From assembly GCF_021568705.1 (NCBI RefSeq), contig NZ_JAKGTH010000012.1:1-59692 (forward strand): 59,692 nt of DNA. The letters are read 5' to 3'. A program made the position numbers and the translations under genes. The first letter of the stretch is position 1. The number at the start of each line of letters is the position of its first letter. The notes below the pieces were generated by a model. It was not told the DNA's origin, did no database searches, and was given only the letters and a program-made list of their open reading frames with translations. The DNA is from Gillisia lutea. Lineage in GTDB: Bacteria > Bacteroidota > Bacteroidia > Flavobacteriales > Flavobacteriaceae. Below, in pieces: positions 52,282-59,692 of the stretch.

Positions 52282-52318
52282 AAAAAGCTTTATTGCAATC
52301 TCCAATAAAGCTTTTTTT
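52282..52318 (+). terminator. Rho-independent terminator of the haem-binding gene
   Basis: Stem AAAAAGCTTTATTG with CAATAAAGCTTTTTTT (C-loop between) ending in a T tract. Confidence 0.85.
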
Positions 52319-52366
52319 GATTTTAACAAGTAGTTGGTATTACTTCCTTCAAACAAAAAAAAATCC

Positions 52367-52374
52367 TATTTTTG
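52367..52374 (+). promoter_or_regulatory. Bacteroidota -7 element (TATTTTTG) for pyrR
   Basis: TATTTTTG, 26 bases before the pyrR ATG; no TTG at -33. The leader of about 20 bases is too short for a PyrR-binding antiterminator hairpin. Confidence 0.5.
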
Positions 52375-52400
52375 CTTAACTAACATCAGTATTTAATATT

Positions 52401-52940
52401 ATGAGCCAAAAAATGTTGCTTAATTCAAAGGAAATCAACATTATTCTTCATCGTTTGGCTTGCCAGTTAATTGAAAATCATCCCGGTTTTGAAGATACTG
52501 TTATTATTGGTATTCAACCTCGTGGTGTATATCTAGCAGAGAGGATTTTAAATATTCTAAAAGTTGAATATGGGCTTGATGCAATCCCTTTTGGTCAATT
52601 GGACATCACTTTTTATAGAGACGACTTTAGAAGAAGCTCTAAACCTTTAGAAGCCAATAAAACCAAGATAGATTTTATTGTTGAAGATAAAAAAGTGATA
52701 TTGGTGGATGATGTATTGTATACCGGAAGAAGTATTCGATCTGCTTTAACTGCCATTCAGTCTTTCGGAAGGCCTAAGGAAATTGAATTACTTACACTAA
52801 TAGATAGAAGATTTAGCAGGCATTTACCAATTCAACCCGATTATAATGGGAGGCAGGTAGATGCAATAAATGATGAAAAAGTAAAAGTGCACTGGAAAGA
52901 AAATCAAGAGGAGGACGCAGTGTACTTGATATCAAAATAA
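52401..52940 (+). CDS. pyrR: PyrR, pyrimidine operon regulator / uracil phosphoribosyltransferase
   Basis: The 179-residue protein is a PRTase-fold member with the PRPP loop VILVDDVLYTGRSIRSAL (about 108-125), GIQPRGVYLAERI, DITFYRDDFRR, and the C-terminal VKVHWKENQEEDAVYLI. In Bacillus it binds mRNA and also has UPRTase activity. Here the short leader argues against classical attenuation; it may act as UPRTase or bind other mRNAs. pyrB begins nine bases after its stop, so they form an operon. Confidence 0.9.
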   Translation: MSQKMLLNSKEINIILHRLACQLIENHPGFEDTVIIGIQPRGVYLAERILNILKVEYGLDAIPFGQLDITFYRDDFRRSSKPLEANKTKIDFIVEDKKVILVDDVLYTGRSIRSALTAIQSFGRPKEIELLTLIDRRFSRHLPIQPDYNGRQVDAINDEKVKVHWKENQEEDAVYLISK

Positions 52941-52949
52941 TAAAATTTC

Positions 52950-53879
52950 ATGAGTGAACTAAGTGTAGACCACTTATTGGGAATAAAATATCTGAAACCT
53001 GAAGATATTGACCTGATCTTTAAAACTGCCGATCATTTTAAGGAAGTGATCAATAGGCCAATTAAAAAAGTGCCTTCGTTAAGGGATATTACCATTGCTA
53101 ATTTGTTTTTTGAGAACAGTACAAGGACAAGGCTTTCTTTTGAGCTTGCAGAGAAACGCCTGAGTGCCGATGTTATTAATTTTTCCTCTGCTTCTTCATC
53201 AGTTAAGAAAGGGGAAACCCTTATAGATACTGTAAACAACATCCTTGCAATGAAAGTGGATATGGTAGTGATGAGGCATCCTAATCCCGGTGCGGGAATA
53301 TTTCTTTCAAAACATGTTGATGCAAGTATCGTAAACGCTGGAGATGGTACACATGAGCATCCCACCCAGGCTCTTTTAGATTCTTATTCCATTCGTGAAA
53401 GACTAGGAGAGGTGAAAGGCAAAAAAATCGTAATTGTAGGAGATATTATGCATAGCAGGGTTGCCTTATCAAATATCTTTGCATTAAAGCTTCAGGGAGC
53501 TGAAGTTAAAGTCTGTGGACCCAAAACTCTAATTCCAAAGCATATTGAATCTTTAGGGGTGAAAGTTGAGACCAACCTTATAAAAGCTCTTGAATGGTGT
53601 GATGTGGCAAATATGCTCCGTGTTCAAAATGAACGAATGGAGATAAGTTATTTTCCTTCCACTAGAGAATATACCCAGCAATTTGGCTTGAATAAAAAGA
53701 TATTAGATTCTCTTAATAAAGAAATAGTAGTAATGCACCCCGGCCCAATTAATAGGGGAGTGGAAATTACCAGTGATGTAGCCGATTCTAACCAGGCAAT
53801 TATTTTAGACCAGGTGCAAAACGGAGTTGCTATAAGAATGGCTGTTATTTACTTGCTGGCTTCTAAAATTAATAGATAA
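52950..53879 (+). CDS. pyrB: Aspartate carbamoyltransferase catalytic subunit
   Basis: The 309-residue enzyme condenses carbamoyl phosphate with aspartate, the first pyrimidine-specific step. It has FENSTRTRLSFELAEKRL, AMKVDMVVMRHPNPGAG, HEHPTQALLDSYSI, GDIMHSRVALSN and MHPGPINRGVEIT, i.e. all substrate-binding motifs. No pyrI regulatory subunit is adjacent. It is cotranscribed with pyrR; a small STAS-like gene starts 21 bases later. Confidence 0.95.
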   Translation: MSELSVDHLLGIKYLKPEDIDLIFKTADHFKEVINRPIKKVPSLRDITIANLFFENSTRTRLSFELAEKRLSADVINFSSASSSVKKGETLIDTVNNILAMKVDMVVMRHPNPGAGIFLSKHVDASIVNAGDGTHEHPTQALLDSYSIRERLGEVKGKKIVIVGDIMHSRVALSNIFALKLQGAEVKVCGPKTLIPKHIESLGVKVETNLIKALEWCDVANMLRVQNERMEISYFPSTREYTQQFGLNKKILDSLNKEIVVMHPGPINRGVEITSDVADSNQAIILDQVQNGVAIRMAVIYLLASKINR

Positions 53880-53900
53880 TCAATCTCACATAATTATAAT

Positions 53901-54233
53901 ATGAAGATTACAAAGAAAGATAATTATATCGTCCTTGAGGATGCTAAAAATAATATTCAAGGTTTTGCCGAATATCTAGATGTAAATCGTGCTACCCTAA
54001 AGGATGATAATTTAGTTATTAACTTACTTTCGTACACCAACTTAGAATTGCCGGATTTACTTCAGTTTTTGGAGATATCCAACACACACCGTAGCAGCAA
54101 GAAATCTTTCGTGATAGTTAACGATGCTATTAATATAGATGTGGTTCCAGATGAACTAATAGTGGTTCCTACATTATTAGAAGCTCAGGATATTGTAAAT
54201 ATGGAAGAACTTGAAAGAGAGTTAGGGTTTTAG
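53901..54233 (+). CDS. Small STAS-like protein upstream of rnz
   Basis: The 110-residue protein (MKITKKDNYIVLEDAKNNIQGFAEYLD...) has alternating strands and helices, with VINLLSYTNLELPDLLQFLEI and SFVIVNDAINIDVVPDELIVVPTLLEAQDIVNMEELERELGF at the C terminus, resembling a STAS or anti-sigma antagonist fold. In flavobacteria similar small proteins next to rnz are sometimes labelled ribonuclease Z, which is wrong since no metallo-hydrolase motif exists. Function unknown. It is between pyrB and rnz on the same strand. Confidence 0.7.
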   Translation: MKITKKDNYIVLEDAKNNIQGFAEYLDVNRATLKDDNLVINLLSYTNLELPDLLQFLEISNTHRSSKKSFVIVNDAINIDVVPDELIVVPTLLEAQDIVNMEELERELGF

Positions 54234-54287
54234 TTTCTTATGATAAATCCTGAGTATTATATATAGGCTTCAAAAATAAATTCAATA

Positions 54288-55196
54288 ATGAAACTCACCA
54301 TTTTAGGGTGTTATGCCGCTACGCCAAGAACATTTACAAACCCTACGGCACAGGTCCTAGAAATTAATAATCATTTGTTTCTTATTGATTGTGGAGAGGG
54401 AACTCAAGTAGAACTACGCAGAAATAAGGTTAAATTTTCCAAGATCAAACATATCTTTATTTCTCATTTACATGGTGACCATTTCTATGGTCTCGTTGGT
54501 TTGATATCCACGTTTCGGTTACTTAATAGGGAATCGGAGTTGCATGTTTACGGACCTAAAGGAATTAAAGAGATTATTACTTTGCAGCTTAAATTATCCA
54601 ATTCATGGACTAACTATCCTCTTTATTTCCATGAATTAACGGAAAAAGAGCCTCAGCTTATATTTGAAGATGCGAAAGTAACAGTAGAAACCATACCTTT
54701 AAATCACCGAGTATATACCAACGGATTTATATTTAGAGAAAAACCCGGGTTGAGAAAATTACTGATTAATGAAGCTCAAAACTATGGAATTGATGTAGCT
54801 CTGTATCAAAGCGTAAAAATGGGCAAAGATGTAATTTCTAACGAGGGAGAATTAATTCCAAATTATTTGGTTACAGCACCTCCAGACCCACCTAAAAGTT
54901 ATGCATTTTGCAGTGACACTGCGTACAGTCCTGCTATTGTCCCACAAATAAAGAATGTCACGGTCCTGTATCACGAGAGTACTTTTTTAGAAGAGCATAA
55001 ACATCTTGCCGCTCCTACAAAACACAGTACTGCTATAGAAGCCGCGACTCTCGCAAAAGAAGCAAATGTGGGAACTTTAATTTTAGGACATTATTCTACC
55101 AGATATAGTGATATTGAGTTGTTTAGAAAAGAGGCCAACACCATTTTTCAGAAAGTGGAATTAGCCGATGACGGAAGGAATTTTACTTTTAAATAA
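54288..55196 (+). CDS. rnz: Ribonuclease Z (tRNA 3' endonuclease)
   Basis: The 302-residue metallo-beta-lactamase-fold nuclease trims tRNA 3' ends. Motifs: ILGCYAATPRTFTNPTAQ, the zinc-binding HLHGDHFYGL, LNHRVYTNGFIF, FCSDTAYSPAIV with the bridging Asp, and the final ILGHYSTRYSD. The length is typical of the short bacterial form. It is 54 bases after the STAS-like gene. Confidence 0.93.
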   Translation: MKLTILGCYAATPRTFTNPTAQVLEINNHLFLIDCGEGTQVELRRNKVKFSKIKHIFISHLHGDHFYGLVGLISTFRLLNRESELHVYGPKGIKEIITLQLKLSNSWTNYPLYFHELTEKEPQLIFEDAKVTVETIPLNHRVYTNGFIFREKPGLRKLLINEAQNYGIDVALYQSVKMGKDVISNEGELIPNYLVTAPPDPPKSYAFCSDTAYSPAIVPQIKNVTVLYHESTFLEEHKHLAAPTKHSTAIEAATLAKEANVGTLILGHYSTRYSDIELFRKEANTIFQKVELADDGRNFTFK

Positions 55197-55274
55197 GTGT
55201 CGTTCGTCGATTATTTTATTTTATAAAATAGATTATGTAAGTATTAAGCTACAAATAGTGTTAAAATTGACACA

Positions 55275-55316
55275 TAATCGATTAAATCCGTAGTTTATCG
55301 TGCTTTTAATCGATTA
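55275..55316. promoter_or_regulatory. Pair of TAATCGATTA palindromes upstream of the CAP gene
   Basis: Two identical 10-base perfect palindromes at 55275-55284 and 55307-55316 lie with centres 32 bases apart, close to three helical turns, in the 161-base gap before the CAP gene. A partial copy (TCGATTA) is at 55207-55213. The pattern suits a dimeric regulator binding cooperatively on one face of the DNA. Confidence 0.4.
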
Positions 55317-55357
55317 TTTTAATTATTTTGGCTAAGCCAAATTTAATTAACCTGCTT

Positions 55358-55864
55358 ATGCTTACTTCTACTAAACAACTTTGCATTGCGCTTTTATGCG
55401 TTTTTACTTTTGCTTCCTGCTCTCAAGACAGTGAAATTCCTGAAGATACGGTTGCTTTACAAACTGCTGAACTTGGAGATAATGTTCCTTACAGTGCGTT
55501 AGAGTCAGAAATTCTAATTGAGGTAAACAAATATCGAGCGTCAAAAGGTTTATCGTCATTATCTACTGTTGATAATATTACTTTTGAAGCTGAAGGGCAT
55601 ACCGATTACATGGCTAGCAACGAGATTGTAAATCATGATAATTTTGAAAAGAGATATCAGAATCTTGTAAAAGAGATTGGTGCTCGTGCAATGAGCGAGA
55701 ATGTTGCTTTCGGTTATAGAAATGCTAAATCTGTTGTGGAGGCCTGGATAGCTAGTGAAGGTCACCGTGTTAATATAGAAGGTAACTATACGCATTTTGG
55801 AATTGCGGTAGAAAAAGATAAAGATGGTAGGAATTATTTTACAAATATTTTTGTTAGAAGATAA
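55358..55864 (+). CDS. CAP-domain (SCP/PR1-like) lipoprotein
   Basis: The 168-residue protein (from ATG 55358) has a lipoprotein signal (LCIALLCVFTFASC, Cys21) and a CAP domain with EILIEVNKYRASKGLSSL, EAEGHTDYMASNE, NVAFGYRNAKSVVEAWIASEGHRVNIEG, and HFGIAVEKD, holding the conserved His and Glu residues (GHTDYM, EGHRVN). CAP proteins bind sterols or metals, or act on cell walls. An in-frame TTG at 55328 is not a credible start. A bidirectional terminator follows. Confidence 0.85.
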   Translation: MLTSTKQLCIALLCVFTFASCSQDSEIPEDTVALQTAELGDNVPYSALESEILIEVNKYRASKGLSSLSTVDNITFEAEGHTDYMASNEIVNHDNFEKRYQNLVKEIGARAMSENVAFGYRNAKSVVEAWIASEGHRVNIEGNYTHFGIAVEKDKDGRNYFTNIFVRR

Positions 55865-55884
55865 ATCATAGTTACATATAAAAT

Positions 55885-55920
55885 AAAAAACTCCCCACTT
55901 TTACGAGTGGGGAGTTTTTT
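55885..55920. terminator. Bidirectional terminator between the CAP and OmpA-family genes
   Basis: Stem AAAAAACTCCCCACT with AGTGGGGAGTTTTTT around a short loop; A and T runs on both sides. Confidence 0.85.
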
Positions 55921-55962
55921 ATAAACACTTCTTTAGAAGTGTAGGTTCTTATAATATATGTC

Positions 55963-57849
55963 TTATTTCATACTAACTACTTTGAACATCGATCTTCTGT
56001 TTAATTGATGCTGAACTTCATTACATCGCTTACAATCTACTGCAAGCATTGTTTCTCCGTAGCCTTTGTAAGTAGAAATTCTGTTAGCTGATATGCCTTT
56101 AGATATTAAATATTCATAGGTAGCATTAGCTCTTCTAAGTGCCAATGCCTCATTATATTCATTACTACCTCTAATATCGGTATGAGAGCTAATTTCAAGC
56201 ACCAATTGTGGATATTTATTCTGCATTAAATCAACTAGTTTATTTAACTCTGTTTGTGCGTCAGCCCGAATATTTGATTTGTCAAAGTCGAAATAGATAT
56301 TATTTATCTCAGCAAGATATTCTACATCTTGAACCGGCTCTAATTGAATGTTATATATAATTTCCTCTACATCATTCGTATTAAAAGTGTTTACAATTCC
56401 ACTTTTTTCTTGATATTCAATATGTTTGGCTTCAATAGGATATTTGATGTTTCTATTGATATCTGTTTGATAATTTCCATCTTTATCGGTTTCTAAAAAA
56501 GCGACTTGTTCTTTCTTTTCATCAAATAAACGAATTGTAGCATTGGGAATAGGAGCATTATTAATAATGTCGGTTACCTGGCCTTTTAACTTTAAAGCTT
56601 TAAGCCGTGTGAAATTATATATATCATCACTTCCCACACCGCCTTCTCTATTAGAAGAAAAGTAGCCTGTATTATCATTGCTTTTCTTGAAGAAAGCGAA
56701 ATCGTCCATATTACTATTAACAGGAGTCCCTAGGTTTTCTATTGTTTTTAATAGATCATCGATATCTGTTTTAAAAATATCCATCAAGCCTAAACCGGGG
56801 TGACCATTTGATGAAAAATATAAAATGTTATCTGCGGTTAAAAATGGAAATGTTTCATCTTGTTTGGTATTTATATGTGGTCCAAGATTAACTGGTTTTC
56901 CATAGGTGTTATTTTCAAAAATTGGCACTTTATAAATATCTGTTCCGCCAAAACCGTTAGGAATATCTGATGCGTAGTAGAGGGTTTTATTATCTGGTGA
57001 AAGGCTAGGATGTCCTACAGAATAATTATCATTGTTGAAAGGCAACTCCACAATATCTTCCCATTTACCATCAATATTAGTGGCTCTGTAAATTTTAAGA
57101 TTGTTGGTTTCATTAACATCTCGCTTACCCTCTTTCTTGTTCAAATAGTTATTTCGGTTGAAATATAAATATTTCCCGTCCTTAGTAATAGCTATTGGTC
57201 CATCATGTAAAACACTATTTACATCTCCCTTTAAAGAATAGATATCTTTATTTGGTAGGGAGGTAGTGTAGATGTCTAGGAAAGGTTCTCCATTCCAGGA
57301 ATATATTTTCTTTCTTTTTGAAATACCATCATCCCTAGCAGACACGAAAAAAACCACACTATCCTTTTCAAAAGCTCCAAAATCGCTTTTTTCGGAATTA
57401 AAATGCACATTTGAAATAGTATAATTGTCTTTTAGAATCATTTTAGAAATATCCCCGTTTAGAATTTCATTTAATTCTTTGGTATTTCCTTTAGACTCCT
57501 GATATTTTTTTAACCATGTTTTTGATTCATCATATCTTTTGACCCCTCTTAAGGCCTGGGCATATTTATAATAATATTCCGGGGAAATACTTGGTTGATC
57601 AACAACATCTGCGTAATATAGAACTGCCGCGTCAGGTCTTCTCAGTTTCACATAACTATCGGCAATTTGCCTTTTATTATAATCTGCGTTAAAGTCATTA
57701 TCAATGAGTTCCTGATATACTTTTACCGCCTCCACATAAGCGAGGTTTTCAAATAACTTATCAGCCTTTCGTTGCTTAGCGTTTTGTGCATTTAGCATAA
57801 AACTGTTTCCAACTATAAGAAGGATAAATATGTAGTAATGATTCTTCAT
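55963..57849 (-). CDS. OmpA-family protein with TPR, PD40 and carboxypeptidase-regulatory domains
   Basis: The 628-residue protein has a signal peptide (HYYIFILLIVGNSFMLNAQ), TPR-like helices (about 25-120; FENLAYVEAVKVYQELIDND, YYYKYAQALRGVKRYDESKTW), PD40/WD40-like beta-propeller repeats (LSPDNKTLYYASDIPNGFGG, LTADNILYFSSNGHPGLGLMDIF), a CarboxypepD_reg sandwich (VTDIINNAPIPNATIRLFDE), and a C-terminal OmpA peptidoglycan-binding domain (IYFDFDKSNIRADAQTELNKLV, GSNEYNEALALRRANATYEYL). This architecture is that of the OmpA partner of PorP/SprF in the type IX system. It lies 16 bases after the PorP gene on the minus strand. Confidence 0.9.
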   Translation of the reverse strand: MKNHYYIFILLIVGNSFMLNAQNAKQRKADKLFENLAYVEAVKVYQELIDNDFNADYNKRQIADSYVKLRRPDAAVLYYADVVDQPSISPEYYYKYAQALRGVKRYDESKTWLKKYQESKGNTKELNEILNGDISKMILKDNYTISNVHFNSEKSDFGAFEKDSVVFFVSARDDGISKRKKIYSWNGEPFLDIYTTSLPNKDIYSLKGDVNSVLHDGPIAITKDGKYLYFNRNNYLNKKEGKRDVNETNNLKIYRATNIDGKWEDIVELPFNNDNYSVGHPSLSPDNKTLYYASDIPNGFGGTDIYKVPIFENNTYGKPVNLGPHINTKQDETFPFLTADNILYFSSNGHPGLGLMDIFKTDIDDLLKTIENLGTPVNSNMDDFAFFKKSNDNTGYFSSNREGGVGSDDIYNFTRLKALKLKGQVTDIINNAPIPNATIRLFDEKKEQVAFLETDKDGNYQTDINRNIKYPIEAKHIEYQEKSGIVNTFNTNDVEEIIYNIQLEPVQDVEYLAEINNIYFDFDKSNIRADAQTELNKLVDLMQNKYPQLVLEISSHTDIRGSNEYNEALALRRANATYEYLISKGISANRISTYKGYGETMLAVDCKRCNEVQHQLNRRSMFKVVSMK

Positions 57850-57865
57850 AACAGTTTTATTTAAA

Positions 57866-58780
57866 TTAGAAAAATCTTGGAGATTTGTATCGGGTATTTC
57901 TTGATTTCAATTCATATATAAGAATTACCTCATGCGATCCTGAAGTGTAAGGTCGTAGGTCTGAAATGGTATACTCGTATGCATAACCAATTCTTAAAGG
58001 TTCAAAGATCTGAAAATCAACAAAGGCTCCAATGGCATCATCAAATCGATAGGTTGCACCCAAGTATAATTTTTCATCATAAATTAAAGTCCCCGAAATA
58101 TCAACAGATAGGGGAGCCCCTTTTGTAGCTTTTGCTAATGCAGTTGGGCGTAATTTCCAGTCTGGATTCAAGTCAAATACATACCCTGCAGTAAGGTAAT
58201 AATGTACTTGTTCTAAAGCTACATAATTATTGAATTCATTATTATCATTATTGATTAGTTTAGGTGCAGATAGGCCTATGTACCAATCCTGTGCCGATAG
58301 ATATACCCCGGCTCCCACATTGGGTGTCCAGTTATTAAATTTATCTCGAAAGAATGGATCTTCAAGAATAGATGGATCATTCAAAAGTTCTTCATCTAGG
58401 TCATAATAACTAAATCCACCTTTTAAACCGAAAGACAAGGTTGTTACTGCATCAACATTAATGGTATATGAAAAATCACTATAGATGTAAGTATAGTTCT
58501 CATAACCTGTTTTATCGTTTATAACCGAAAGTCCTAATCCAATCTTTTCATTACGTAAAGGTGTGTTAATTGAAAGGGTTTGAGTACGGGGTGCCCCGTC
58601 TAATCCTACCCACTGGTTACGGTTTAAGGCCGTGATGGATAATGCACCTCTCGATCCGGCGTACGCTGGATTTATTGAAATGGTGTTATACATATATTGG
58701 GTGAATTGTGGTAATTGCTGAGCCTGAACAAAGGTTAAGCCAACAAAAAATATTGAAATAAGAAGGTATATTTTTTTCAT
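57866..58780 (-). CDS. PorP/SprF family T9SS outer-membrane protein
   Basis: The 304-residue protein has a signal peptide (IYLLISIFFVGLTFVQAQ) and the PorP/SprF beta-barrel signature: QFTQYMYNTISINPAYAGSRG at the N terminus, NRNQWVGLDGAPRTQTLSI, LSFGLKGGFSYYDLDEELL, and a terminal strand VILIYELKSR. It binds T9SS type B cargo at the outer membrane. It is 12 bases downstream of the large type B cargo gene and 16 before the OmpA partner gene, a typical trio. Confidence 0.9.
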   Translation of the reverse strand: MKKIYLLISIFFVGLTFVQAQQLPQFTQYMYNTISINPAYAGSRGALSITALNRNQWVGLDGAPRTQTLSINTPLRNEKIGLGLSVINDKTGYENYTYIYSDFSYTINVDAVTTLSFGLKGGFSYYDLDEELLNDPSILEDPFFRDKFNNWTPNVGAGVYLSAQDWYIGLSAPKLINNDNNEFNNYVALEQVHYYLTAGYVFDLNPDWKLRPTALAKATKGAPLSVDISGTLIYDEKLYLGATYRFDDAIGAFVDFQIFEPLRIGYAYEYTISDLRPYTSGSHEVILIYELKSRNTRYKSPRFF

Positions 58781-58792
58781 TTTTCTTACGCT

Positions 58793-59692
58793 TTATTTTG
58801 TTCCTAAATAGATGTAGCCCTGAATAGGTTCTATGTTTCCTTCATTTACCTCTAAGATGTAGTAGTAGGTACCTGATGGTAATTGATTAGAACTGGTTAC
58901 TGAACGATTTGAGAAACCATCCCATTTATTTTTATAATTTTTGGTTTCATAAACCATTGCACCCCATCGGTTAAAAATTTGAAGATTAAAAGTGAAACCA
59001 CATTCTGAATCTATGTCTACTTCGAAGTAATCATTTATAAAATCTCCATTTGGTGTAACCACTTTTGATACACTATCCTTAATTTCATCAATACTACATG
59101 GTAACACGATACAGTTAATAATTTCTATTGTTACAGATGTGATACTTGGACAATTTCCTCCAACAATGTAATTAAAGGTGTAGTTTCCTAAACTTAATTT
59201 GCTAGGGTCTATCATATTTCCAAATAGGGCACCAGTGTTATCTGGATCTTCCCAAATTCCTGATGTATCATATTCACCCAGTAATAATTCATCTAGGTTA
59301 TAAGGGTCGTCGGTTAAACATAAATCTACAGAATCAGTTTCTATTTCTACAGCTGCCGGTTGATTTAAAATTGCTAAAGTAATTTCAGAAGTTATTCCAT
59401 CGGTTGTTTGAGCAGTTACAGAATAAGTTCCCGGTTCAAGATTTGTAAATACTCCGCTTTCTTGATAATTAACTCCATTGATGCTATACAATAATCCGGT
59501 TACAGTTTCAACAGTTATAGTACCTGTGGGATTCTCACACGTAGGTTGAGTTATTGATATTGTAGGCTGTGCAGGTGGTGTATCATTGATTGGATTCACA
59601 GTAATGGTTACTGTAGCCGTATCTGTCCCTCCATTTCCATCTTCAATCGTATAGTTGAACGTGTCAATTCCGTTGAAGTTAGGATTCGGAGT
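58793..59692 (-). CDS. T9SS type B sorting-domain adhesin-like protein (5' end beyond window)
   Basis: The reading frame stays open to the right edge, so the gene is partial; only the last 299 residues are seen. The visible N-terminal end reads TPNPNFNGIDTFNYTIEDG, then TATVTITVNP: a cadherin-like/Ig-type repeat. Then comes a SprB-like repeat (TGTITVETVTGLLYSINGVN, YQESGVFTNLEPGTYSVTAQ) and finally the type B C-terminal domain (VVTPNGDFINDYFEVD, FNRWGAMVYETKNYKNKWDG, SNQLPSGTYYYILEV). It is probably a large cell-surface protein involved in adhesion or gliding, exported with the PorP protein encoded next to it. Confidence 0.9.
   Translation of the reverse strand, partial: TPNPNFNGIDTFNYTIEDGNGGTDTATVTITVNPINDTPPAQPTISITQPTCENPTGTITVETVTGLLYSINGVNYQESGVFTNLEPGTYSVTAQTTDGITSEITLAILNQPAAVEIETDSVDLCLTDDPYNLDELLLGEYDTSGIWEDPDNTGALFGNMIDPSKLSLGNYTFNYIVGGNCPSITSVTIEIINCIVLPCSIDEIKDSVSKVVTPNGDFINDYFEVDIDSECGFTFNLQIFNRWGAMVYETKNYKNKWDGFSNRSVTSSNQLPSGTYYYILEVNEGNIEPIQGYIYLGTK

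Noticed and set aside
53901-54233. Calling the small protein before rnz a ribonuclease Z
   Set aside because: It has no HxHxDH metal-binding motif; the true RNase Z is the next gene.
1-59692. CRISPR arrays, tRNA or rRNA genes, insertion sequences, toxin-antitoxin or phage-defence genes
   Set aside because: I looked for regularly spaced repeats, cloverleaf-type sequence, transposase motifs and defence domains and saw none that I could support.

Overview
This AT-rich window comes from a bacterium of the phylum Bacteroidota, class Flavobacteriia, most likely family Flavobacteriaceae; I cannot name the genus. The support is: type IX secretion (T9SS) cargo with type A and type B sorting tails, PorP/SprF and OmpA partners, many flavobacterial families of unknown function (DUF6048, DUF6452, DUF6495, DUF4268, 'CCC motif' protein, GIN-domain proteins), ribosomal S1 of the Bacteroidota type, start codons without Shine-Dalgarno sequences, and several promoters of the Bacteroidota form TTG-N19/20-TAnnTTTG. 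It is a chromosomal core region. I see no tRNA, rRNA, CRISPR array, insertion sequence, prophage or plasmid gene.

Layout. 1-300 holds a terminator and a structured intergenic element like one I remember from other flavobacterial genomes. 0.3-11.9 kb: ZIP transporter and DUF4268 protein, two RNA methyltransferases (RlmL-like, RlmD) around the DUF6452/DUF6048 pair, ornithine aminotransferase, TrmH, a SRPBCC protein, a DEAD-box helicase with a Gly/Arg tail, RdgB and RlmH. 11.9-19.4 kb: nadC, a YihY membrane protein, two small exported proteins, priA, a LytTR response regulator and the rpsF-rpsR-rplI operon. 19.5-30.2 kb: DUF6495, a MacB-like permease, hisS, a cluster of envelope proteins ending in a T9SS cargo protein, Smr protein, thrombospondin-3 lipoprotein, cysteine desulfurase and an M23 endopeptidase.

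30.3-32.8 kb is a cell-division/RNA-decay locus: a ZapB-like coiled coil, ZapA, a structured RNA that I read as 6S RNA (ssrS), and RNase Y. 32.8-43.1 kb: aldo/keto reductase, XerD, an outer-membrane barrel, AroQ, a DPH6-like ATPase, dihydrolipoyl dehydrogenase, two tandem MsrBs (one cytoplasmic, one lipoprotein), hydrolase, M48 protease and an MFS carrier. 43.1-46.1 kb is an ECF sigma operon: sigma factor, membrane-anchored probable anti-sigma, and two exported repeat proteins of beta-solenoid type. 46.3-55.9 kb: lon, cmk, rpsA, a haem-binding protein, pyrR-pyrB, a small STAS-like protein plus rnz, and a CAP lipoprotein. 55.9 kb to the right edge is a gliding/T9SS-type module: OmpA-family protein, PorP/SprF protein, and the 3' end of a large T9SS type B adhesin-like gene cut by the window edge.

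The items most worth a second look are the RNA at about 31.0-31.17 kb with two competing pairings, the ECF operon with its DY and GSGD repeat proteins, the long palindrome and leader before rpsA, the paired TAATCGATTA palindromes before the CAP lipoprotein, and the structured element at the left edge. No intergenic gap between annotated genes exceeds 300 bases.
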